64,000 nt of DNA, from contig CM056993.1 in the NCBI GenBank assembly GCA_029891345.1, positions 229,863,265 through 229,927,264 on the forward strand, read 5' to 3'. Shown piece by piece: positions 13,237-26,159 of the stretch. Below the pieces are notes generated by a model, which was given only the letters and a program-made list of their open reading frames with translations, had not been told where the DNA came from and did not search any database. The position numbers and the translations under genes are program-made. The stretch is from Dryococelus australis (taxonomy: Eukaryota; Arthropoda; Insecta; Phasmatodea; Phasmatidae). Numbering within the stretch: the stretch's first letter is position 1; every line of letters begins with the position of its first letter.

Positions 13237-16200
13237 GTTTCCCAGATTGATGGACTATTTTGGAGGATGAGGAGCTGGTGGCTCCCCCGACTGCTGGTCT
13301 CTGCCTTCACCCATGAATTGTTGGAGATCCTGGTATCGGCGGCACGGAAGAGCGAAGATGGAGTAGGTGGCATGACTGAACTGTCCGGTTTTCCAACGCA
13401 ATCAATGAGAAGCTGGTGTGGCCCTGCATCCAATTGCTGCTATCAATGCTGCAGTGCTGGTTCACCTGCACAGTTGATAGTAACTCAACTTCAAGGGGCC
13501 CACATGATGACTGGCATCAACTAATTGAAATGATTTAATAGCAAAGAAGATCTCTGATCTGTTGCAATCAGCCCTGCATGGAAAAGTTCTTTACAAGAAA
13601 ATGTGAAGCCAATTGAAATGTAAAATGGGAATTTGCTAGTTTTCCTGATTTGCTGCGAGTTTGTGGATCTTCAGTACTCTACAAGAGAAACTTGGTTGAC
13701 AAGATAAAATGCTAAGGTAATGAATAAACAGTTATCCCACTGTCAGTAAATTGTGAACTATCGTAACTTGGCGCCCAATTTTTCCCTCATTACTGAGAAT
13801 CAGTCGCCAGCATGTCAAGCGACTGTCACGGGTATGAAAGACGAAGCCTTGTATGCTCCTAACTGGGCACCGATACTATCTGCATGAACAAACATCTCTG
13901 TGATACAAGCAGGATGGGCTGGAATACCACCCATAGCCACCTTTCATTGCAAGCATCCTGCATGTGCAGCTCCAGTGGTGTGAAGATGGCTGTCCTTGTC
14001 ATGCAACCCCTCTGCACTCTTGGCCTAGCGAGCCGGTGAATGTGCAGGTATAATGCTAACAGTGGAACCCGAGAACGCCAGTAGACCATCAGCGACCAAA
14101 CCTTCCAGTTCTTTTTTACTTACAAACACATTCGGAGCTTCCAATTTGTCAACACTGAACTAGCCCTTGTGTTCCTTCTGAGCCCTCAGCCACCATTCTC
14201 CCCATGCTGCCCTAGTCTGTGACACCACACTGGTGTCTATTGAGAGAAGCCTAGCTTGCGCCAATTGGCACTTAATGGAGAAGAAGTACAAGAAATTAAA
14301 ATGTCTGGTACAAGTTGCACCCATATAGACCTGTTATTGCCAGTTGTCTTCAAGGCATAAATCTGTGGAAACAGAGACAAAACACATATGGTACTTATTT
14401 TTCACCACACAGCTGTAATAACCCAGACCCACTGTTTTACTTGCAACCCTGCTTACTCCTACCACCTTGCCCACTCCTATACCCACCCCTGTACCCTAAG
14501 CATCTATCAAAAAGTACCCAGTAGGGGTGAAACCTGGTGAATAACGAGTAATAGGACCACAAAACTTGTAGAAGTGGTGGTGATTGCACTCAAGTGGTGG
14601 GTCACCATCCCCCCTTTTGGCTTTCGGTGCAGTGGCTGGCAGGATTGTTCTAATTTGACTCATAATCACTTAAGACAGCCCAGACGAGTATGTCACCCAA
14701 AAGTCGGCACTAGCTAACATTGAAAAGATACTAGGTTTTATGTATATCTACACTCCCAACTTCTGTTTGTTGCACTGTTTCTAGACCCATTGGTGACAGA
14801 TGATTGGAAAATGAGAGAAGTGCAACACAAGCCCCTGACATAGACAAAGCTAAGGAGAGCACAGAACCGTACTCACCAATCTCTATTTGTTCCACTGTTT
14901 CTGAACCTGCCAGGGACAGAGAATGGGAAAGTGTCCCTCCCACTTAGCTCTCAGATGAGAGAGAGTAGGGATTGTAAGTTATCTGCATTGGTGACTTCCT
15001 CAAGCACCTACTGTCTCTGTGTGCAACCTGTCATACATCAGGCCACTTGTCCTACAGGGCTTACTTACATCAAGGGGGAAAATACAAAACCATCAACAAG
15101 ACTGCCTAGTAAGTCACAGAGCTGCAACAAGCAGGTTCAACTACTGTCGTCCTCTGAGGTGGAGTGAGACCGCACCCAAGAAGCGCATCACCAGACACAA
15201 GGTCTCTGTGCATCACTCAGAAAGTTGCACGATCAGGCTAACCTGTGGACCAGTTTTCAAGGGACAGGCTTCATTTCCAACCAATGAGACTTAGGCTGAG
15301 ATTTCACCCCTTTCACCAGGAAATACCTCCAAATTAACCAACCAATAGGAACAGCAGAAGCTCAGTGCCCAGTGAGAGAGGCAGAGAAGTGCTGTTACAA
15401 CCCTTCCACAGCTCCATCTGTGAGTGTTTTCTCTGTCCTTCAAGGTTCCAGGGAAGAGAAACCTGTGGCTCAAGCTCAAGGTACTTGAAGCCACTCCAAA
15501 CTCTAGGACCTAGAAGTTTACAATTCTGGCAGCGACTTTATCAGTCTCAGACTCCATGTGGTGTAAGTAGTCTGTACCACAAGAATTAGCTGGGGAATGA
15601 CTCTCTCCAGCCGACTGAGATCCAACCCAAGTGTTTCTTCTCTGAGGTTCACACTCTCTTGCTGAACAAATACTGCATATCTTAAAAACAACAATATAAT
15701 ATTTCTCTGTTAAACTTATTACGATAACCTTTTCATAAGTGAAAATTGTTTTGTGAAACGTGGTACCTTGCTAACAGGATTATTTTAATGTTGGCTGTGA
15801 TAGGATGTTATAGATTGGTATCAATATGGATATGTTAAACACAGTAAAAAAGTTTTTCATTTTATTATATTTATTAGAATTGGTTGGGGGCAGAGTTTTC
15901 TTGGGTGATGGAAATGTTTTTTTCTGTGTAAAGTGTGGTAATTTTTCAGCACGTTCCCCCCCCCCCCCCCCCCCCAGTGAAAGAGAGCATTTAACGTACT
16001 GTATTATGGTGCAAGTTATATAGCTGAATAATTCTCATTACTGTGCAAATTGTACTTAAAAAAATGAATTACGAATTTTGGAGGGGCAGCTAGTCAAAAA
16101 AAGATGACCATTCAAAAAATTTGGCGCATGAGACATCTCCAGTATTTAGTATTCAGACATCAGCTCCATCCCGATGTTAGCATCACATTGAAATAGGGAA

Positions 16201-16359
16201 TTTATTTTACAGTTTCTTTCTCATGTGAGCTAAGATTGTTGTCTACTCCCTAGCTGGTTTTATTCACCAGCCCATCGTAACTATGCGAGAGAAAAGGACA
16301 GAGAGTTCCTTTTCTCACAATAGCATTAGTTGTATTATACTTTGTCTTTGCTTCCCATC
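13237..16359. repeat. Unclassified repeat-like DNA with local duplications and a poly-C run
   Basis: No gene is seen. A ~120-bp unit beginning near 14,752 is repeated from about 14,871, both carrying TTGTT(G/C)CACTGTTTCT. A run of 20 C lies at 15,956-15,975. TTGGCGCCCAA at about 13,770-13,780 resembles the start of a tRNA-Lys primer site, but the following bases do not extend the match. Confidence 0.35.
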
Positions 16360-17490
16360 CTCCAAACGGCCGGTGACATCACAGCTGTAAGCCAATTCCT
16401 TTGCTACTCCTTGCTCTTTGGCCATCCCCTTGCCCTCATGACATTGTCCATTCAACGAAGGATAGTGGCCCAAGTAGTATAAACTGAGGTACTGTTCGCA
16501 CCTTCGGAGCAGTCATCAGTCCAGCACTGGTTGCTCGGACTTCCGTGCTCAGCTTAAATTTGTCTCTAGCACTCGTGGCTCAGAGCAAGTCTTCGACTAT
16601 TCCAGCACCCGTTGCTCGGAATCAGTTAAGCTCTCTAGTCATAGTGGTCTGCCCACTCGGTGACGTTAGTCGGGTGACTTTCCAAGAAGCTCCCTGCTAA
16701 CTCCCACCACCCTCCTCAACACGGACGTGTTCGAGACAGGGAAAGCTCTTCTTTCAGTCCTTCTCAGGGCTATTCCCTCCTCACCTTTGCTTAGTCTTCC
16801 TGCATCGTAGACAGCACATCTTACTGCCATCAGCATAGGGAACTGTAGCAACGATAGGCGAGACAAGTTTTGCAAGCCAGGCCACGGCGCACTTCGCTCA
16901 CTACACACTTCAACACCATACCGGTCGCCTCTACTGACCGCCACCATCTTATTCCAGGTTTCCGGCCGATTATTCGTGCCAGCAGGAATACCCCCCCAGC
17001 TTTGGTGGCATCCATAGCTAGTCGTCAGCCCAGAGAACAAGTATGTACTCCGATATTTGCAGGATCCAGTGATGCCCAAACACCTCTTCAGCAATCCCAT
17101 ATGTACGTGTACAGGACCATCAGAGCTGCCCCATTGGATTGCGGAACTGGTTCGCCTTTCAATAGCACCACAGCCTGCTGTCGTAGCCTTCAGGGTTCCC
17201 GATGTTCTGTGACCTGTGTCTACACCTCAACCTCCTAAGAACCCGAAGCTGCCAACAGTACTACCTATTGTTGTACGGTCATTCCCAGTGATCTGTTGCC
17301 CAGGTATACAAAAGCCAGTGGTAATTCCTAAACGCCCCATAGTGTTGAAAGCTTCGAAATTTGTGACCTACAGACAGCCAATCCGGCCAATTCTGTACAA
17401 CGGGAAGATCCCAGCAACCAGACAGAATCTGAACCCACCATTTACGCAGGAGCGCTCGTCTTAGCTCTTGAACAAAAATACTCCCTTTTG
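16360..17490 (+). repeat. LTR-2 copy a, LTR-like promoter-bearing repeat
   Basis: Shares several blocks with 34.6-36.8 kb: GGCCGGTGAcaTCAC near the start, a TATA box (TATAAACT at 16,478), and TTGCCCAGGTATACAA near 17,295-17,310. Downstream of the TATA box a unit like CCAGCACTGGTTGCTCGGA occurs three times (about 16,520-16,620). The layout resembles an LTR, but termini, target duplication and a linked coding region are not seen. Confidence 0.45.
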
Positions 17491-19863
17491 GCACAGTAAG
17501 TAGGAGCCAACATGTAGACTAGTGGTCTTGTGTCAATTTCCATAAGAAAACGCGTAATGTATCTTTCCTTTTTATCCTTGTACATGTTCTAAAATTTTTT
17601 TATAGATGCTTGTAATGAAAATTAATATGTTTTTTGAAAGCAGTACTGTTGAAGATATATGCCTGTAGTAAGGGTGGTTTGGAAAGTATTTCCTGCTTGT
17701 GCATTTTGTGTGTGTGCTATTGTAGCTTGTTCTCGTAAATGTGTGTTATGTTGTGTGGAATATTGGTTATTTTACCATGTATTTTAATCGTAGAATTCAG
17801 TAATGGTTTTGGATTTCTTTATTGTCCACAATCTTTTTGTGACTGGAATAGAGAATTAATTGATAATTTTTAAATGTGGAAATATGGCAAGAAATACCCA
17901 CTAGACTACTGATGATTATTTTGAAATTGAAAAAGACCCAAATATTTAGTTGATAATTGAGAATAGAAATATACTCAAGGTCGCAATGTTTCTTCGCTGG
18001 CTGTTTCAACTTCGTAGGTTGTGAATGTGTTTTTCTAAGTTTGTTGGCTTGGCCCATTCTCTCGTTCTCATGTTATTTTCTATTGTTCCTCTCCTCCCTG
18101 CTTTGGCCTCCTCTCCTATGCCTTTCATCTTTTTCTTGTTTTCCACTTCGCGTGGCAAGCATAGTGCCAAGAGCTAGAAGATGCCTAACAGAGGATAGTG
18201 GACTTGATATCATTCCACCAGCCATACTGTCTACATTTATAGTATTTGTTCTACATTGTTCATCTCTGCTGTATATTCACTTCTGCTTTATGTTCTTAGA
18301 CCCTACTTTATGTTCTTCAACTCTGCTCTACGATCTTCGGCTCTGCTCTACATTCTTTGACTCTGCTCGACGTCGTTCGACTCTGCTCGACGTCCTTAGA
18401 CTCTGCTGTACATTCCTTAACTAGCGTTGAACTGTCTTTGTGTCAAGATTTTTTGTGTACTTATGCCCATATGAAGAGGCCACTATTTACGTATTGTACT
18501 TGAGCTTTGTTGTGAAAGATTTGTATGAACTGTTTCACAACTATATATATTGAAACACTCTCATTTTAACTATTTTGTAATTTCAAAGGATTTTGCCAGT
18601 CTACACCAAGAAAAACGTTTTATGCTCATTGTGCAATTGTCAGTTCATAACTGTATTCACAGTATGTTTGCATCTCGTAGTTATGTTTTAGGGATAAGGG
18701 TTTTACTGATAATATTCACTTTCTGAACAACTTAAATGCATACCGTTAGCTGAAATTCACCTGGTCATACTCCAAATACATGCCATTTTCCTGGATGTTG
18801 AACTAATGCTCCACAATGGTGAAGTTCAAACTGCTGTACACACCAAACCCACCAACAACCTCCAGTACTTACATTTTGACAGCTACCACCAATACCATGC
18901 CAAAAAAATCGCTACCATACAGTCTTGCCACAAGATCCAAACATCTGTTCCACCAACAGTTTTCGTAACAAACAGTGTGAACAAATAGCCAGAGCATTCC
19001 TTGACAGCGTCTACTTCAGGCCCCTCGTCTACAGACAGATACAGCTAGCTATCTCAAATACTGTAATACAAACGTACCACCTTTAGGCAGTAGCTCAGAA
19101 CTTAGACGCTGGGAATTGGCTCATTGAATAACAAAATCCAGACAGCTCCTGGGCCTTAATGTAAAATAATCACAGCTCCAAACCACGCTCATCAGCTATA
19201 CCGGCAAATTTTCAATTTTCCTGCTGCACCCTAGTTTGCCACTCGGCTGCTAGGTTTACTACCAACAGTGCCCATCCACCATACTGCAGTGTTTAACTCA
19301 CTGCATGATGAAGCTGGTTTAGCCAGCGAATTGTCGCGAACACACAACCGTGTGGAAAAAATGTGTCGTTCTTCTTTGTGTGTGCTCATGTTGACAAGTG
19401 CTATAATGTGAGTACTTGAATTTTTGTCCTTTTATAAATTTAATACTTTCTAACTTTACTTGATGGCACATTCCTGCCAGAATTTCCTGTTGTGAAGTCG
19501 GCGTTATTGATGTGCGTAGTTCACTGGCATATTTTCAATTTTATTGTTTCGCATTTCAGTATCATTCACCATGAGTAATGTTGTTTGTTTATTCTGTGCT
19601 TTCACTATTATAATTATCTGTAGCTGTATTCGTAATTTATTTCTACTGTGTAAAAAATAGAGACCAACTTTGTTGTAATATGATTTTGGATTTGAGACTC
19701 AAGATTATTTTAAAGGATTCTACAATAGATTCATATTTTGCTGAAAATGGGATTTGACCTATTTCTACATAGTCAACTTTGATATGCATTATCAAGCATT
19801 CATTATAGTGTGTATAAATTTATTTTTGTAATTTTATGGAACTCGTGTTTACATACTATTGAA
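17491..19863. other. Intron DNA with one minisatellite
   Basis: No gene is recognised. The minisatellite at 18,263-18,421 is listed separately. The rest is AT-rich unassigned sequence. Confidence 0.4.
18263..18421 (+). repeat. Minisatellite, ~20-bp unit
   Basis: About eight imperfect copies of a unit like GACTCTGCTCTACGTTCTTC run in tandem, clearest at 18,320-18,415 (TTCGACTCTGCTCGACGTCG and neighbours). Confidence 0.75.
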
Positions 19864-20203
19864 GCACATGCGATTTAAGAATTCCAACTTTTTAGCCACC
19901 CAGTACAAGGAAAAACTTCTACTTGTACCTGTAATTTTGTTGGAGCACCGTACTAGTCATTATCGGTGACGTGAGGGATAAAACCTTGTTTGCCAATGTG
20001 TGTATAACACAGGGGATGTACATCAACAAGTCATTCACCTACAGAGCCACCTGAGGGGTCAAACACAAGTCCCAGGTTAGTGTATCAGGGGGGTTCTTCC
20101 CACGTTGAATGGGAAGGCTACAAGATGAGGTATCTTATGGCAAGTTAGGTGTGGGTGACTTGGGGATAGTAACCCCGACAAACCACTTGATCTTGAATGT
20201 ACA

Positions 20204-20226
20204 CTCGTACATGGAACATGTACGAG
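20204..20226. other. Perfect palindrome in LTR-3 (3' LTR copy)
   Basis: CTCGTACATG, three spacer bases GAA, then CATGTACGAG: a 10-bp perfect stem. The second LTR keeps the same arms at 30,459-30,481 with spacer GTA. Confidence 0.9.
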
Positions 20227-21279
20227 AGGCTTGGTTTTTGGTTCTACTCTTATAATTCTTCAACATGAGGCCGGGCTATAGCAATTAACGCTGAAATATT
20301 GTGAAATGCAAAATAAAGCTGTTGCACGTGCCATGAAGCCGGGTATAGTTAAGTTCCTATAGTGCTTGTCCATGTAAATGACTAGACCAGACATGTCTTG
20401 CCACTTAACCTCTCCCGGAAATTCACTAGCTTGAAGAGTTATACAGCAGACCATGTGAGCAGCCGCATTACCAAGGTGTATTGAGTTCCTAGTGAATTGC
20501 TCCCCTCGAAGATTAGCCAATGCAATACCCTAAGCATTACCTTGGTCAAACTTGGAATACTGCTTGGTGTTACTTGTATTTGCAGTTTGACTGTTTGCAC
20601 GTAGCCTGCGTTAATTCACGTACACACAGAGAAATTAATAAATTAAAGTTTGACTGGGCTTTCAACACACAGGGGACACAAGGTTCATTATTGCTAGGAT
20701 TAAAAAGTCTTTGCAATTTCAATTGTTTGGTGGTTTTAATACACTCACTTATTTTAATACAACAACGTGAAATAAAATAAAATAATTACAGTAACAGATT
20801 GGCACATCCCAACATATTGCGTTGTGCACATGCGCACTCTACAGGTGACTTTGCCCCATCTACGAGCAACCAGAGCTCAGGGAGAAGTCATAACAGTGGC
20901 AAAATAAAATAAATGTATTGAGCAAGGAGATTCCACAAATCTGGATTGCCTACGTAATTAAGATCTGCATTGACCACCCAGAAACCTGCATGCAAGAGTC
21001 TCCCCTGTGAATAAAATAAATATTTGTGATATTCTACTACTCATTGCTTAGCCCTGGTAGAAGTTCCTTCATCCCCAAGAGATGGCAGCATTCCCGTGGC
21101 CTTGCGACATCACAACCCACCCGCCTCAGGAACAGACGTTTTAATTTGTCGTCGCCTCCAAGTGGGGTGATAAGAAATGAGCGGTGCTCCAGCACCCAGA
21201 CAATATACCCCTGCACTGGAAGGCTATGTTACCCCCCCCCCCCCGCACCCTGAAAAACTGCTGATAGGAGAAATTTTTG

Positions 21280-21287
21280 TATAAATA
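21280..21287 (+). promoter_or_regulatory. TATA box of LTR-1 copy b
   Basis: GTATAAATA, conserved at the same place in copies a and d and recognisable in c and e (TATATAAGG form). Transcription probably starts about 30 bp downstream. Confidence 0.65.
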
Positions 21288-21354
21288 TAAGTCCAGCACA
21301 CTGCAACGCCAGATACGCCGGGCTCGCCGGCCAAAGAGGATGCGAGCCCTTCCT

Positions 21355-21427
21355 AGTCTGCAAAGACTCTCCTCAGTCTGCAAAGACTCTTCTTAGTCTG
21401 CAAGGACTCTCTTAGTCTGCTAAGACT
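21355..21427 (+). repeat. Tandem hairpin array in LTR-1 copy b
   Basis: Four units start at 21,355, 21,375, 21,395 and 21,414: AGTCTGCAAAGACT (twice), AGTCTGCAAGGACT and AGTCTGCTAAGACT. Each can fold into a 5-bp stem AGTCT/AGACT with a four-base loop (GCAA or GCTA). The period is about 20 bp. They begin roughly 70 bp after the TATA box and so would lie in the 5' leader of the element RNA. Confidence 0.8.
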
Positions 21428-22946
21428 TCCTCAGTGTGGAGAAGGCTCTCTTGAGTCTGCGAGGCTTCTCTCTCCTCTCCACGACCTGCAACACGGCGCA
21501 CCATCCACTCCGCAGACTATGAGACTCCAACCACCACAACAGCTTGCAAACGGTTTTACTCAACTGCACCTATTGACCATGTGGACAGCAACTGCTTCGT
21601 CCAAGGTAAAAACCTAATCCACCTACCCGGTAACCATTTACCCGTGTCAACTTCCAAGACTCTGGGGTGACTTAGTTTACCTCCTGCTAAACTCCTGGTA
21701 ATTTTTATTACGCTGTGAAAGTGTGTTTAAATTACCATAGATTTTTGTCCAAATAATTTTGGGGATTTTTGAATAATAAAAATCTTTCTCCAGGCTCGCC
21801 TTCGCCTATATTTCTATACATAACTTTATAGTCTTTAATTGCTTAGCCAGTCTGATAATTATTTTCAAATTGTAACTTTGATATTAGCAGGGACTTTTAA
21901 GTTTCTCTTTTGTACGTAATAAACTTTATGTCAAACGTATTTGTCAGTGTACCATCATTGTTAGTTAGTCTTCTCTTTATCCTAGAGTCTGTGTTGAATT
22001 TTGTACCAGGTAACTTCACTCTCATTGGGGAGAAACTGTGTTTATTTAGTGTGTTTACGAGGGACCCGATGTAAAGGAGGAGAGGTGGAATACAGAGTAG
22101 GCAATGGCGCAAGGAACGCTGCACCTTAGCAAGATCCGAAATAGCAGACACCCTCGTAAGTACTACGTCAGAGGTCAAACCCCTGCCACAGAGTACCAAA
22201 CCCGTCCATCGGCCAATCTCACAATTTGTTCCTCTCGAACATGTGTCCCCATTGGACCACCATTTAGGCACCTGTTGGCCCGGGTACTCTACAGGAGATT
22301 ACGTATCTCAAATAGAGCAGTGATCGCCTATAGTCAGCGCTACTCCTGAAAACACCATGCCTAGCCAGGCCCTTACGACGTCCAGCATTATCTAACTCAC
22401 CTCAGGTAAGCTCATCCGGGTTCAACACCTGGCAGGAACAAAGCTACCGAGCTTCTGCGTCATCAAGCTGGCATGAGGGAAAACAGTACTGGTTTGACTC
22501 CCATCACAGGCAGTCCCCAAGTCACGTGTGGCACCACCCTCATCAGATTTGGTTCCCGCACGTTGACCCACTTGACCCATTAAAATTTCCTCAGCCAGAT
22601 TATACGCCTCCACTTTCACATTTGGGTAATTGCATCACCATGTCATTTCCCCAGGACAGCTGGCATCCTACGTATTGGCAACTCTTATAGTGAGGAAGGT
22701 AGAACTCCCTGATCAGGAATCTACATCCATCCGCCTTACTCTGGGGTTTGACTCCCCTCGTTCCTGATGGTACGCTACCACCAAGGGGTCACCTACGTCA
22801 TATAACCCTTCCACGACCTGCCAGTCCTAGGATGTTAACCAATCACGCCATGGTAGGCATAGTTACAGTTCAGAAAGGGTAGTCAGCGGCCTAACCACTA
22901 CCTCACGAGGTTGGGCACGCGTCAAGATGTTACCGTGGAATAATTT

Positions 22947-25177
22947 CAAACTTTCCAACTTTTACGATTTTTCCATCAAGTGTACGGAAATCATATCCTG
23001 TTTGCGGTTTTGCGGAAAAGCCTTGATTTTTTCCTAATTCCGACAGAGAAAAACATTTTTTTTGTCAATATTTACTAGGCACGGGACATTCGACTCTTCG
23101 ATACCTCGATATGGGGAAGTATCGAAAGTATCAAGTATTACTTCGTGCATATCTATACATTTGTTTGATGCGTGAAATGTTATATTATCGACACAGAATG
23201 GCTTTATCCGCCATTTTCCCAATTGTCTGGAAGAAACAGTGTTTTCGTTCCACAGTTGAGTTTACTAGTTTCGGAAAGCCGGTGAAATGTCGTATTTATT
23301 TAATGAATCAGCTAATTAAGTTGCATGGCTGGCAGAGAAATGTGTAATCAGAATTGTAACAGAACAACATGAATTCAGGAGTTGCAAATAGAAATTACAA
23401 ACAGTAAGCCAGTGGTATTGCAAATAACATTTTGAAACGGTTATTAAAATGTTTGAAATGTATGTGGCCTCTAAAACCATCATTTTGGGTCTGTTTTGCT
23501 GTGTAAAAGTAGGCCTAACATGTTTATTGTATGGAAAAATAACTTCGCCAAAAATATTTGTGTCTCAAGCGTGTTTAATATTTGAATTGTAACTACATAT
23601 TTATCGCGTTTTTTTTCGGTGAGGTTAAAACTTGACAGGTGGTTATATAATAATTTATTTGAAGCTGTGACGTATTTGGTAATTTGGTATTTCGTATTTT
23701 GTATTCTGGGGATGTGAGCAAAAATACAAAATGACAAAATCAGTGCCATGTATGTTTTTACTTTAAAAACAGGTGAATGCGTAAATAAAATTATTTTTAA
23801 AAAAGAAATAGGCCTAGGCCTAACTGTACATAAAATACATGAGGCATGTTTTAAAAAGCAAGTAAGTGTTGTGCTTTGTTTATATATTCTGCATAGTTTT
23901 TATTTTCTAAATCAACATATTTGTAGCGTTACAGTGATAATTGTAGAAATATTACGTCCATTTTAAGCATTAAATTTAGAAAAAAAAATTTCACTGTTAA
24001 TGTAATAATGCTTCCCGCGAGTGCTAAACAAGTGACTGACAACAACTTTACAGTTGATGCCGACAACGTTACAGTTGATGCCGACCAATTCAAATTTACA
24101 AAATAACGCAAATTTTCGACTTTTCTATTTAAGCAATGTATAATTTAGAATTATAGTCTTGTAAGAAGAGGTGCAAAACGACGACGTCTCATGAAAGACA
24201 TTAAACTAAAGTCTCTACCAACCCCATCTGATCCACTAGCAATAAAAATACTGGAGGCCCAGCAGTATGTTTTAGCCATAACAGAAACAAGGTAGGTTGG
24301 AATGGTAACCTACATTGATCACAGCATTTGTTTACACTCATTGCTTTCTTCATAGACAGCAACTGTTTAACAAGGATTCATTGCGGCAGTGCTACGTTTC
24401 TAAAACTGTATAAATTTATAGTCATCTTGTGTTCAGTATTCTGAATGCAAGTACATTTTTCAATTTTTTACGTGCGATTTGTGTTCACAATCAGTATTTC
24501 GTATTTATTTTACATGTTTTGTGTGTGTACAATATGTGAAAACTACAAATACAAAACCACAAACAAAATAATAAATCTTACTTCAGGTAGCGGTAGAATT
24601 GCTATTGTTGTTTTTCATCTGGCGATAAATAATTTTCACATTTCCTCTATCTGACTTAATCCAGAAAAAAAAAAAAAAAAGGAATGCTTGTTTTTCTAAA
24701 TAAAAATTTGTAAGCTTTCGTAGTTCGAAAAATTGACATGTGAGTATATGCACATTTTTTATATACAAGTTTGTTTTAAATCTCATTTTTAAATTTAAAT
24801 CATTGCAGAATAGGGATTTTGTCTATTACAAAGTGAATTCTCAATATGTTTACGGCATGGAAGTCATCTTAAATTAATGTATATTTCACCCAAGGCAAGG
24901 AATAAGTATATTTTTGCTTTGTATGTCATACCAAGCAAACACATTTTGTTGATGTATAAGTCTTGTCTAGGAGAAATCATAGTTTCTGGCCTTAAACACT
25001 GAGCAAATGTTAGATTATATTAAATTTTCGTTGTGAAATTATGGAAATTTTATTACTTGAAATTAAGTGTAAATGATAAGAAAATTAGTGTATGTGAAAT
25101 TGCCACGGGCAGTTTATGCGTGTTTTAATAGTTTTTATACATTGTACTGATTGAAATTTTAAAAGTTGGCAAGTCTG
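22947..25177. mobile_element. Non-autonomous DNA transposon, 2.2 kb, nested in LTR-3
   Basis: The terminal inverted repeats are CAAACTTTCCAACTTTTACG at the left and, as complement, CAGACTTGCCAACTTTTAAA at the right. TAATTT flanks both ends (22,941-22,946 and 25,178-25,183) and occurs once in the uninterrupted LTR-3 copy (31,52x). The CAGAgTTGCCAACTTTT-like terminus recalls hAT elements, but the visible duplication is 6 bp rather than 8, so the superfamily is open. No transposase is recognised inside. A cruciform-forming segment lies at 23,096-23,128. Confidence 0.75.
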
Positions 25178-26159
25178 TAATTTACTTCTAAGAAATATTT
25201 AAATACAATTAAGTGCGGAAGTTAATTAGTATAAAATATAATAGTTGCAAGTCAGGTGAAGGCTACCCGTTACTTTTACATTATGTTCAAGTAGGTTTGT
25301 GAGTAATTAAATTAAATTTATTATTATTATTATTATTCTATCCCAAGAATCCTAACTTAACTTTATGGGGAGTGTCCAGGAGAGACCTCGTAATAATCAC
25401 TCGGGGTTCTCTACTCGACTGGTAGAGTTGGCCGGGCTAGGGTTTTAAAGGGGGGTGGCTTGAGGAGACTACGTCGCAGTGCGAGGTTATGATGGGTTAC
25501 GTTGATATAGGGTTACTCATTGTGGAGACGACTGGAAGCGCTTGCAGAAGTAGCATCCTTCTGGGCATTTTGGCCTCTGGAGAAATGGCGTCGTCAAGGT
25601 TGTGGTGCAGTTGCAACACGTCCAGACTTTTGTCAGGATGCCCTCGGCCTTCACAGTGAAAGAGGACTTAGCAAGACTCTAGTATCAACCCAGGTGTCAA
25701 CTCCGGCCTTCACAGCCCTAGGAGTGGATGAGTGACTTTCACGAGCCACCCAAAGCAACTGTGGAGTGTATCTCCGGCCTTCGTGGCCAGAGGCAATGAG
25801 CAACTCTGGAGGCCTGGTCGGGTTCATCTTTTATAGTGATCCCCTGCGACCTTTGGCAGTCCGAAGGGTGTGGGAGACTTGGACCCACATCTTAAGAGTT
25901 GGAGCTTGTGACATCACATACTTGGACCATGGATGTTTATCTTGCTTGTCGCTTGGCGGGTGGCATGAAAAATCTCTGAACTCAGGGCCCTCGAATAGGC
26001 CGTGACCCTTCTGTGATTGGCCTGCTTCTCCTGCAGCACCAAATTCAAACGGTGCACTCTTCAGTTAGCGGGCACGGTGAAGTGGAACAACTTGGCTTTG
26101 AGGAGGGCATTGATGTGACATGTTTCTGTAGATTCAGTTCTACTGTGAAATAGCTCTCA

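Larger units (their letters stand above)
20800..22924 (+). mobile_element. LTR-1 copy b, solo LTR nested in LTR-3
   Basis: The copy starts TGGCACATCCC and ends GCACGCGTCA, flanked by AGAT at 20,796-20,799 and 22,925-22,928. The LTR-3 sequence resumes directly after the duplication, as the uninterrupted LTR at 31,51x shows. It carries a TATA box (21,280-21,287), a 13-base C run (21,232-21,244), the hairpin array (21,355-21,427) and an AATAAA near 21,917. It sits on the opposite strand to its LTR-3 host. Confidence 0.85.
19869..26159 (-). repeat. LTR-3 3' LTR, interrupted twice
   Basis: LTR sequence occupies 19,869-20,799, 22,925-22,946 and 25,178-26,159; the gaps are an LTR-1 solo LTR and a DNA transposon. 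A minus-strand TATA box (TATAAAAG) lies at about 25,830. Downstream of it, GAAGGCCGGAG-type motifs recur at about 25,640, 25,700 and 25,771. The inner edge reads AGCTCTCA at 26,159. Confidence 0.8.

Noticed and set aside
13768-13785. TTGGCGCCCAA as a primer binding site
   Set aside because: Only about ten bases match the tRNA-Lys complement, and no LTR pair or gag is associated.
18263-21427. CRISPR-like arrays
   Set aside because: The tandem units at 18.3 and 21.4 kb have no unique spacers between repeats and the genome is eukaryotic.
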